A DNA stretch of 64,000 nt. Source: Rouxiella aceris (lineage in GTDB: Bacteria > Pseudomonadota > Gammaproteobacteria > Enterobacterales > Enterobacteriaceae). The notes beneath the pieces were generated by a model. The model had not been told where the DNA came from. It did not search any database and saw nothing but the letters and a program-made list of their open reading frames with translations. How positions within the stretch are numbered: position 1 is the stretch's first letter; each line of letters opens with the position of its first letter. Below are positions 56,992 to 64,000 of the stretch, in pieces. The DNA is taken from contig NZ_JAADJU010000010.1 of assembly GCF_012933545.1 (NCBI RefSeq), positions 62,001 through 126,000 of the forward strand, written 5' to 3'. The translations under genes were made by a program, and so were the position numbers.

Positions 56992-57538
56992 TTTTTTGCT
57001 TCCTCAAGCCATTAATGGCTGTCTCGATCACCTGAAGTGAAATGAATGCTCTCGTTCTTGCTGCTTGTCCATACTCTGCCATCAAACGGGCGGTGACGAC
57101 ACAGTCATGACAGAAAAACCGGATCAACTGTCTACCATTGTAACGATGGCAGGCATCAGATAAAAACGCCATTTTTTGCAAGGTCTTTATCACGGTGTGA
57201 CCTGTGATTGATGCAGGTAGGTCATGTCGGTGTTAGGCTAGCTCGCTAATTGCCCAATCAGGGCAAAAAAGACAGACGCACAGAATAACATTTTAATTTT
57301 GTGAGGTTAACCCAGGCGATCCTGAAAGGAACTTTTGCTATAAATAAGCTTAACCACCTGAAATTCAGGTTATTTTATCACCAACATAGCTCATTTTATC
57401 GGCAAAAAAAAAGATATTAACTTTTTCTCACAATATGAATTAGAATCGAAGCAATTCGTGCTGTTTTGTCTCCCCTTTTTGGGGAATACTGGTACATCTT
57501 TTGATGTTTAACTTCGGCCTAATATTGGTAGCGACGCT
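56992..57538. other. Intergenic region between grxD and mepH
   Basis: 547 bp. It holds the divergent grxD and mepH promoters. An 80-codon minus-strand frame overlapping the grxD start was judged spurious. A hairpin TTGCCC-AATCA-GGGCAA is present at about 57249-57265. No gene or RNA gene is supported. Confidence 0.35.
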
Positions 57539-58429
57539 ATGCGTTTAATGTTTACGCTTTTTGTGCTGCTCTTTACCCAGCTCTTTTTGAATTTGGCGCA
57601 TGCTTCGCCAAGCAACCGTGTCTCCGCTGAACAAGGCGAAAAGCACAGTAGTCAGGCCAAACCTGACGAGCGACGAAAGCGAAAGATCGTGGCGAGAACC
57701 AGCAAAAAGACCAAGGTTGTTCCGGCAAAAGAGCAAGCAAAGCTCAAAGTCACCGCCAAAACAAAAGACCACAGCAAAAGCAAAGAAGCCGTGCATGCCA
57801 AGACCAAAGTTGATCACAAGCATCCTGTCAGCACCAAGCTGGTAAGACATAAAGCCGAAAAACCGGCAAAAGAGATCAAAAGCATTACCCGTGAAGTTGC
57901 CAGCACCAGTAGTGTGGTCTGTGCCAAAGAAGGGAAAAAAGCTTACGGCAGACACCGCAAACACAAGGCAGTTGCCGAGAAGTGTGCACCGGTAACATTG
58001 AGTGCCGCACATAAGAAAAAGTACATCAATGCCAAACAAACGGCGATGACCAAGTTGATGCACCAGGTCGGTAAGCCTTATCGTTGGGGTGGCACTTCGC
58101 CTCATACCGGTTTCGACTGTAGTGGTTTGGTCTATTACGCTTATAAAGATTTAATGCGCATTAAAATGCCGCGTACCGCCAACGAGATGTACCATTTGCG
58201 CGATGCGGCACCGGTTAAACGCGGTGAGCTTGAGTCTGGCGATCTGGTGTTCTTTAGGATCACTAAACGCGGTGCAGCGGATCACGTTGGGGTTTACCTG
58301 GGTAATGGCAAGTTTATCCAGTCACCACGTTCCGGCGAAGATATAAAAATCAGTTATCTGGCAGATGATTATTGGCAAGGGCACTATGTTGGCGCACGTC
58401 GCGTGATGACACCTAAAACGATTCGTTAA
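57539..58429 (+). CDS. mepH: Murein DD-endopeptidase MepH (NlpC/P60)
   Basis: Cuts peptide cross-links of peptidoglycan to allow growth. 296 residues: signal peptide (about 1-22), a long very Lys/Ala-rich linker (about 25-150) and a C-terminal NlpC/P60 domain with catalytic Cys in GFDCSGLVYY, His in DHVGVYLGN and the third residue in the following strand. The linker is longer than in E. coli (271 residues in total) and may bind anionic wall polymers. Confidence 0.93.
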   Translation: MRLMFTLFVLLFTQLFLNLAHASPSNRVSAEQGEKHSSQAKPDERRKRKIVARTSKKTKVVPAKEQAKLKVTAKTKDHSKSKEAVHAKTKVDHKHPVSTKLVRHKAEKPAKEIKSITREVASTSSVVCAKEGKKAYGRHRKHKAVAEKCAPVTLSAAHKKKYINAKQTAMTKLMHQVGKPYRWGGTSPHTGFDCSGLVYYAYKDLMRIKMPRTANEMYHLRDAAPVKRGELESGDLVFFRITKRGAADHVGVYLGNGKFIQSPRSGEDIKISYLADDYWQGHYVGARRVMTPKTIR

Positions 58430-58540
58430 ATAATGATTTCTCTATCGATAGATATGAATAGCATTTAACGAATGGTTTCCGAAACACGGGTCGTTATCAT
58501 CGCACAGGCAGAACTACCAGTAAAAATTAAGCCAAATAGC

Positions 58541-58574
58541 AAAGGGCGATTTCTGAATAAGAAATCGCCCTTTT
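58541..58574. terminator. Bidirectional terminator between mepH and ynhF
   Basis: AAAGGGCGATTTC-loop-GAAATCGCCCTTT, a perfect 13-bp stem with A and T runs on either side, serving convergent mepH and ynhF. Confidence 0.92.
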
Positions 58575-58619
58575 CATTGCTGCGTCAATGGTGGCCAACG
58601 CAGCCGAAGGGTGTCGCAA

Positions 58620-58709
58620 TCAGTGCATAACCGCAGTGAAGCTAAACGCGATAATCATGGCAAAAGCGCAAACTACGGTAATTAATGAATATTTTAGGTT
58701 GGTATCCAC
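58620..58709 (-). CDS. ynhF: YnhF, 29-residue membrane protein
   Basis: GTG-started 29-codon gene with a strong AAGGAG site 5 nt upstream. Product is a single membrane helix: MDTNLKYSLITVVCAFAMII and a nine-residue C-terminal part ending in MH. Length, position before purR and the MxTxLKxSL start match E. coli YnhF, a stress-associated small inner-membrane protein. sodB and ydhP, which lie between mepH and ynhF in E. coli, are absent here. Confidence 0.88.
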   Translation of the reverse strand: MDTNLKYSLITVVCAFAMIIAFSFTAVMH

Positions 58710-59155
58710 GTAAACTCCTTACGAGATCAATTTAGGCCAAGCGACAAGGCCTTACTGTTTGTGAGCCATGTCATTTTGCCCAAGTATTGGCAAAATTACC
58801 ACTTGCAATGCCTCGGAATTCGATAAATTTCAATAGACACTCTGCCAATCATCGCCCCGGGCCCAAAATAACATCACCGCATGCCGCGCCTTTCGCTCTG
58901 CGGACCATGGATAGGGGTTAAATGATGTCACTTGGGACGAAAAGATAAATTAGGCTTCCCCTTTTTACTGATATAAGAGAAAATTAGCGGTTACCGCACT
59001 GCGTGCTGATCGTCGTTAGACGCTTCTTTCAGGCCTCCCTGAAACAACCCAAAGATTCAACTGTATTAAATGTTTTATTTAGTTGAATCCACGCAGGCAA
59101 ACGATTAACAAATAACTAACGTGCTGAAAATGGTTAGTTCAGGAGTGATTTTTAC
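58710..59155. promoter_or_regulatory. ynhF-purR divergent region with PurR-like site and long inverted repeat
   Basis: 446 bp without other genes. AGGCAAACGATTAACA (59095-59110) resembles the PurR operator ACGCAAACGTTTGCGT in its left half, consistent with autorepression of purR. Just upstream a perfect 9-bp inverted repeat GATTCAACT (59054-59062) / AGTTGAATC (59081-59089) spans an AT-rich 18-bp spacer. Confidence 0.5.
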
Positions 59156-60187
59156 ATGGCCACGATAAAAGATGTCGCCAAACGCGCCGGGGTCTCAACC
59201 ACCACCGTGTCGCACGTCATCAATAAAACACGTTTCGTCGCCGAAGAAACACGCGCTGCCGTTCGCGCCGCCATTAAAGATCTGCACTATTCTCCCAGTG
59301 CAGTAGCACGTAGTCTGAAGGTTAATAACACCAAATCCATTGGTTTGCTGGCCACCTCCAGCGAAGCGCCCTACTTTGCCGAGGTGATTGAAGCGGTAGA
59401 GAATAGCTGCTTTGCCAAAGGCTATACGCTGATCCTGTGCAATTCCCATAATAATCTGGAAAAGCAAAAAGCCTATCTGGCCATGCTGGCGCAAAAACGC
59501 GTTGATGGCTTGTTGGTGATGTGTGCCGAGTATCCTCAGGAGTTGCTGGCGATGCTTGAAGAGTACCGTTCCATTCCGATGGTGGTAATGGACTGGGGCG
59601 AAGCACAAAACGATTTTACCGATTCGATTATCGATAACGCCTTTGAAGGCGGCTATCTGGCGGGTCGCTATTTGATCGAGCGTGGACATCGCGATATCGG
59701 CGCCATCCCCGGCCAGCTCAACCGTAATACTGGTGGCGGTCGCTATCGCGGATTTTTAAAAGCGCTGCACGAAGCCAATATCCCCTTGCACGATGAGTGG
59801 GTGGTTCAGGGCGATTTTGAGCCGGAATCCGGCTACCAGGCAATGCAAAAAATTCTTAGCCAAAAACACCGGCCTACTGCCGTCTTTTGCGGCGGGGATG
59901 TCATGGCGATGGGCGCAATTTGCGCCGCCGACGAAATGGGGCTGCGCGTCCCGCAGGATATTTCAGTCATTGGCTACGATAATGTGCGTAATGCCCGCTA
60001 TTTTTCTCCAGCGTTAACCACCGTGCATCAACCCAAAGAACGCCTGGGCGAAATGGCCTTTACCATGCTGCTCGACCGTATTATCAGCAAGCGCGAAGTG
60101 CAACAAACCATCGAAGTCAAACCGAAACTGGTGGAGCGCCGCTCCGTGGCCGATGGCCCTTTTCTTGATTATCGCCGTCAGCAGTAA
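59156..60187 (+). CDS. purR: Purine repressor PurR
   Basis: LacI-family repressor of purine synthesis, co-repressed by hypoxanthine or guanine. 343 residues: helix-turn-helix [20 protein letters not shown], hinge helix [10 protein letters not shown], periplasmic-binding-like effector domain. Close to the E. coli protein (341). Confidence 0.97.
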   Translation: MATIKDVAKRAGVSTTTVSHVINKTRFVAEETRAAVRAAIKDLHYSPSAVARSLKVNNTKSIGLLATSSEAPYFAEVIEAVENSCFAKGYTLILCNSHNNLEKQKAYLAMLAQKRVDGLLVMCAEYPQELLAMLEEYRSIPMVVMDWGEAQNDFTDSIIDNAFEGGYLAGRYLIERGHRDIGAIPGQLNRNTGGGRYRGFLKALHEANIPLHDEWVVQGDFEPESGYQAMQKILSQKHRPTAVFCGGDVMAMGAICAADEMGLRVPQDISVIGYDNVRNARYFSPALTTVHQPKERLGEMAFTMLLDRIISKREVQQTIEVKPKLVERRSVADGPFLDYRRQQ

Positions 60188-60199
60188 CTCTGCCCTCTT

Positions 60200-60227
60200 C
60201 ACGCCTGCCGCTGCAGGCGTGAGGTTT
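60200..60227. terminator. purR/punR convergent terminator
   Basis: CACGCCTGC-CGCT-GCAGGCGTG stem followed by AGGTTTT, between the two stop codons. Confidence 0.75.
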
Positions 60228-61130
60228 TCACCTTAGCCATTCCTGATTCAGCGTCTCGCTTTCGCCGAGATAATCGAGCAACCAATCCAGTGCCGGGGAT
60301 TGATTACGCTGGTCCCAACTCAGGCAGCATGGACTCTCCGGAAACGTATTTGCCAGCGCCAGTACGCTCAGCCGGTTTTCGGCAATCGCCGACGATGCCA
60401 TATGTGCGGGCAGCATACCAACGCAGAGCCCCTCGCACAGACAATCAATGGCACAGGTCCAGTCCGGTACCACCAGGCGGCGCTGATTATCCAGCGTCCA
60501 GGTATCACGCTTGGGTAAATTCCGCGAGGTATCTTCAATGCAAAGCGCCGGATAAGGACGCAGCGCCTCATCATTTAGCGCGCCGTCAACGCTGGCCAAT
60601 GGATGATGACGACTCACCACACAGTGCCAGGGTAGCGTACCCATATCGCGAAAGCTAAAACGCCCTCCCACCGGCACCGCCGTGGTGGCACCAATGGCCA
60701 CATCGGCGCGTCCATCGGCCAGGGCATCCCACACGCCGTTAAACACTTCCCCCTGAATTATCAGCTCGGTATCGGGGAAAGCGCGATAAAAATCGACCAC
60801 CAGTTGCCGGGTGCGCTGAGGTTTGACAATACGGTCCACCGCCACCCGTAGCTGACCACTCCAGCCATTGGCTACCTGCTGACACTGACGCCGGGTTGAT
60901 ATCATTTTTTTGATAAGCACCCGTGCTTCATCGACAAAAAGACGTCCCGCCGGGGTCAATTCCACATCGCGATGACGCCGCTCAAACAGCGGCACTGCCA
61001 GCCAGGCCTCCAGCTGTCTGACCTGATAGCTGATTGCCGAAGGAACGCGATTAAGCTCAGCCGCCGCGGCAGTAAAGCTGCCATTGCGCGCGACGGCGTC
61101 GACCACTTCCAGTGCATATTCAGACCACAT
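60228..61130 (-). CDS. punR: LysR-type regulator PunR (YdhB)
   Basis: 300 residues: N-terminal winged helix (SFTAAAAELNRVPSAISYQVRQLE) and LysR effector domain. In E. coli YdhB/PunR activates the divergent purine-nucleoside transporter gene punC, and the same divergent pair is present here 167 bp apart. Formerly also suggested for cfa control from its location. Confidence 0.93.
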   Translation of the reverse strand: MWSEYALEVVDAVARNGSFTAAAAELNRVPSAISYQVRQLEAWLAVPLFERRHRDVELTPAGRLFVDEARVLIKKMISTRRQCQQVANGWSGQLRVAVDRIVKPQRTRQLVVDFYRAFPDTELIIQGEVFNGVWDALADGRADVAIGATTAVPVGGRFSFRDMGTLPWHCVVSRHHPLASVDGALNDEALRPYPALCIEDTSRNLPKRDTWTLDNQRRLVVPDWTCAIDCLCEGLCVGMLPAHMASSAIAENRLSVLALANTFPESPCCLSWDQRNQSPALDWLLDYLGESETLNQEWLR

Positions 61131-61297
61131 GGTGACCTCTTGTCAGGGGACGGTTCATGCTGCATTCCTGCCTTCAAATTTTTTAATCCCATGGTGCAAA
61201 TATTAGCGTTTCACAACCGTCAGGCCAAGCGGCTACACTGCGCGCAACGTTAGTCCCGCTATAAATTTTTAACCTTTCAGTAAATAAGAGATACATC

Positions 61298-62497
61298 ATG
61301 AAACCCTCATTTGGCTTTTTACTCTACCTGGCCGGTTTAAGCATGCTCGGTTTTCTGGCCACGGATATGTATTTACCCGCCTTTGGCAGCATGCAAGCGT
61401 CACTGGACACCTCTGCCAGTGCCATCAGTTCAAGTCTAAGCATTTTTCTCGCCGGTTTTGCCCTGGCACAGCTGTTCTGGGGACCGCTTTCCGATCGTTT
61501 TGGTCGCAAACCTATTTTGCTTATCGGACTGGCGTTATTTTCCCTGGGTTGTCTGGGGATGATTTGGGTGCAGAGCACGCCGCTGCTGCTGGCCTTGCGT
61601 TTTGTCCAGGCGATTGGCGTCTGTGCGGCGGCGGTCAGTTGGCAGGCACTGGTCGTTGACCGTTATTCCAGCGAGGTGGCCAAACGGGCATTTGCCAGCA
61701 TTATGCCACTGGTTGCCCTTTCACCGGCGCTGGCACCACTGGTGGGTGCCTGGGTGCTCAATCATTTTAACTGGCGGGTTATTTTCGCCTTGCTGTTGGT
61801 GATCAGTGTCCTGCTGTTGTTCTTCACTCTGACGCTCCAGGAGAAGAAAAAGAATCGTGCGCAGCTACGCCTGGCAAAAATCAGTCTGTCTGCCATGTTG
61901 GCTTGTCCAGTGTACAGCGGCAACGTGTTGATATATTCCGCCTGTTCGGCCGGCTTTTTTGCCTGGCTGACCGGTTCACCGTTTATTTTAAGCGAAATGG
62001 GTTACGGGCCGGCGGTGATCGGTCTGAGTTATGTGCCGCAAACCGTGGCTTTTTTACTGGGCGGCTACGGTTGCCGCATGCTGATTGCCAAAATTGATGG
62101 CAGCCGTCTGCTACCCTGGCTGTTATGTGGCTATGCCGTAAGCGTAATTGCACTTTATTTTATCGCCACACTGACACAGTCAACATTAGTTACTTTATTG
62201 ATTCCCTTCTGTTTTATGGCGCTAGTTAACGGGGCCTGCTATCCGATTGTGGTCGCAAACGCATTAATGCCATTTCCTGCCAATACAGGAAAGGCCGCGG
62301 CGTTGCAAAATACACTACAATTAGGTTTGTGTTTTTTAGCCAGCATGCTGGTATCGACATTTATTGCACAGCCGCTGTTCTCTACGGTGACTGTCATGCT
62401 GACAACTGTCGCGCTGGCTGCAATGGGCTACTTTTTGGTAATACGAGCTGGAAAAACAGAGGAAGGAAAGTCTCGCCAAGCGAAGCATGCTAACTAA
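61298..62497 (+). CDS. punC: Purine/purine-nucleoside MFS transporter PunC (YdhC)
   Basis: 399 residues, 12 membrane helices, Bcr/CflA drug-resistance subfamily of the major facilitator superfamily. Motif [16 protein letters not shown] between helices 2 and 3; helix 1 has [12 protein letters not shown], typical of the subfamily. Divergent from its regulator. Confidence 0.93.
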   Translation: MKPSFGFLLYLAGLSMLGFLATDMYLPAFGSMQASLDTSASAISSSLSIFLAGFALAQLFWGPLSDRFGRKPILLIGLALFSLGCLGMIWVQSTPLLLALRFVQAIGVCAAAVSWQALVVDRYSSEVAKRAFASIMPLVALSPALAPLVGAWVLNHFNWRVIFALLLVISVLLLFFTLTLQEKKKNRAQLRLAKISLSAMLACPVYSGNVLIYSACSAGFFAWLTGSPFILSEMGYGPAVIGLSYVPQTVAFLLGGYGCRMLIAKIDGSRLLPWLLCGYAVSVIALYFIATLTQSTLVTLLIPFCFMALVNGACYPIVVANALMPFPANTGKAAALQNTLQLGLCFLASMLVSTFIAQPLFSTVTVMLTTVALAAMGYFLVIRAGKTEEGKSRQAKHAN

Positions 62498-62842
62498 TGT
62501 TATAATTACCCTACGTAACAATAACTTGAAGAATATGTCCGCCTGTAGCGATTTACTGTTGAGAATGCCTGCAGGCGAGCTTATACTCAATCAAACATTA
62601 GAAAGTAACACTTTTACAAAACTTTTATCACAATTAACTTTTTGACGCGCGGACTGCGTCACATTAATAAGTGCAAGCATATCTCACGTCGCCGTGAAAT
62701 CCCCTTGAGCTTGTTAATATTTCCTCTGTTCATAGTCATATATCAGACAAGGCGGATTAACCGTCTGTTCTCATAAGACCTGCCAATAGCCAATGCTTGA
62801 TAAGCAGGTTAATAAGTCAGAAGAGAAAGTGATGGAGAAGCT
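62498..62842 (+). promoter_or_regulatory. cfa upstream region
   Basis: 345 bp with no gene. A weak CGCCTG...CAGGCG stem at 62540-62577 may end punC transcription. In E. coli cfa has a distal sigma-70 and a proximal sigma-S promoter and a long leader targeted by the RydC sRNA; a long leader is possible here too, but I could not assign promoters with confidence. Confidence 0.35.
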
Positions 62843-63994
62843 ATGAGTTCATCGTGTGTAGAAGACCTGAGCATTCCAGACAATCAGTGGTACCGCATCG
62901 CCAGCGAAATGTTGGCCATGGCTGGCATTGAAGTCAATGGAACGCGCCCTTTTGACATTAGAGTAAAAAATCCCGATTTTTTTAAGCGCGTCTTGCAGGA
63001 TGGCTCTCTTGGTCTAGGCGAAAGTTACATGGACAACTGGTGGGAATGCGACAGGCTGGATATTTTCTTTCAGCGCGTCGTTGCCGCCGGGCTGGAAAAC
63101 AAACTCCCGCATCATCTGAAAGACACGCTGCGCATCGCCGCTGCGCGCCTGACCAATCTGCAATCAAGAAAACGTGCGTGGATTGTCGGCAAAGAGCATT
63201 ACGATTTGGGAAATGATCTTTTCAGCAAGATGCTTGACCCCTATATGCAATACTCTTGCGGCTACTGGAAAGAGGCCACCACGCTCGAACAGGCGCAAGA
63301 AGCCAAACTCAAAATGATCTGCGATAAGCTGCAACTTCGGCCAGGACAGCGTCTACTCGATATTGGTTGCGGATGGGGCGGTTTAGCGGAATATGCAGCC
63401 CGAAACTACGGTGTCAGTGTTTTCGGCGTGACTATTTCGGCTGAACAACAAAAACTTGCCCAGCAACGCTGCGATGGTCTCGATGTCACCATCCTGTTGC
63501 AGGATTATCGTGATTTGAACGATCAGTTCGATCGCATTGTCTCCGTTGGCATGTTTGAACACGTTGGGCCAAAAAACTACCAAACCTATTTTGAAGTGGT
63601 TAAACGCAATATCAAACCTGATGGTTTGTTTTTGCTGCATACCATTGGTGCCAACAGAACCGATCTCAATGTCGATCCCTGGATTGATAAATATATTTTC
63701 CCCAACGGTTGTCTGCCTTCAGTCAAACATATCGCCCAGACCACTGAAGGGTTGTTTGTGATGGAAGACTGGCACAACATCGGTACCGATTACGATCGTA
63801 CGCTGATGGCCTGGCACGAACGTTTTCTGAAAGCCTGGCCCAATCTGGCAGAAAAGTATTCCGACCGGTTTTACCGCATGTTCACTTATTATCTTAACGC
63901 CTGTGCCGGTGCATTCCGGGCGCGTGATATTCAGTTGTGGCAAGTGGTGCTTAGCCCGAACGGTGTTGAAGGCGGCATTCGCGTTCCGCGCTAA
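62843..63994 (+). CDS. cfa: Cyclopropane-fatty-acyl-phospholipid synthase
   Basis: Transfers a methylene from S-adenosylmethionine to unsaturated acyl chains in the membrane, for acid and stationary-phase tolerance. 383 residues (E. coli 382): N-terminal membrane-binding domain, then the methyltransferase with SAM motif LLDIGCGWGGLAEYAA and active-site GMFEHVGPKNY. Complete, stop at 63992-63994, just before the window end. Confidence 0.97.
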   Translation: MSSSCVEDLSIPDNQWYRIASEMLAMAGIEVNGTRPFDIRVKNPDFFKRVLQDGSLGLGESYMDNWWECDRLDIFFQRVVAAGLENKLPHHLKDTLRIAAARLTNLQSRKRAWIVGKEHYDLGNDLFSKMLDPYMQYSCGYWKEATTLEQAQEAKLKMICDKLQLRPGQRLLDIGCGWGGLAEYAARNYGVSVFGVTISAEQQKLAQQRCDGLDVTILLQDYRDLNDQFDRIVSVGMFEHVGPKNYQTYFEVVKRNIKPDGLFLLHTIGANRTDLNVDPWIDKYIFPNGCLPSVKHIAQTTEGLFVMEDWHNIGTDYDRTLMAWHERFLKAWPNLAEKYSDRFYRMFTYYLNACAGAFRARDIQLWQVVLSPNGVEGGIRVPR

Positions 63995-64000
63995 ACCTTC

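Noticed and set aside
56951-57193. 80-codon minus-strand frame overlapping the grxD start
   Set aside because: Out of frame with grxD, no recognisable domain and an unlikely overlap.

Overview
The window is a chromosomal segment of an Enterobacterales bacterium, G+C about 50% by eye. Gene order follows the Escherichia/Yersinia/Serratia backbone: adhE-tdk-hns, rssB-rssA-ychJ-purU-tRNA-Tyr, ycjFX-psp-sap, then gstA-pdxY-tyrS-pdxH-mliC-anmK-slyB-slyA-ydhIJKFL-nemRA-gloA-rnt-grxD-mepH-ynhF-purR-punR-punC-cfa. A ugd plus UDP-glucuronate epimerase pair at the hns-rssB junction, FabV as the enoyl-ACP reductase seen here, and ERIC-like intergenic repeats fit the Yersiniaceae/Hafniaceae side of the order better than E. 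coli itself. The genus cannot be fixed from the sequence alone.

Layout. 1-11.8 kb: fermentative AdhE, thymidine kinase, H-NS, two nucleotide-sugar enzymes behind a JUMPstart-like leader, the RpoS adaptor RssB with the patatin-like RssA, YchJ, PurU behind a structured leader, and tRNA-Tyr(GUA). 11.8-15.9 kb: an accessory cassette with a C39-peptidase ABC exporter (CvaB type), its membrane-fusion partner (CvaA type) and a divergent 59-codon gene for a peptide with a double-glycine-type leader. 16-26.8 kb: the phage-shock system, with a sigma-54 promoter and PspF, and the sapABCDF transporter operon. 26.9-31.7 kb: a two-domain AhpD/CMD-like protein, the peptide permease DtpA, and FabV. 31.8-39.1 kb: a cyclic-di-GMP neighbourhood with a GAF-PAS-PAS-GGDEF protein, a membrane GGEEF protein and a PAS-GGDEF-EAL protein, plus an AraC-type regulator and a small membrane protein. 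39.2-42.1 kb: a DapA-family aldolase, GstA, a gene interrupted by an in-frame TGA, and an orphan gene. 42.1-64 kb: vitamin B6 salvage (pdxY, pdxH) around tyrS, lysozyme inhibitor, anhydromuramate kinase, slyB/slyA with clear PhoP and SlyA sites, an efflux module, electrophile detoxification (nemRA, gloA), RNase T, glutaredoxin 4, a murein endopeptidase, the 29-codon ynhF, purine regulation (purR, punR/punC) and cyclopropane fatty acid synthase.

Two things stand out. The first is the peptide-export cassette: exporter, adaptor and a novel Asn-rich, Cys-free peptide precursor, with no convincing immunity gene. The second is a family of short repeats with imperfect terminal inverted repeats. Two copies (31701-31831 and 55168-55261, opposite orientation) each lie between two copies of the local rho-independent terminator stem-loop, as if insertion had duplicated the whole hairpin (20 bp and 24 bp). 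Two diverged relatives lie at 15873-15987 and 40827-40882. No rRNA, CRISPR array, complete insertion sequence or prophage was seen.
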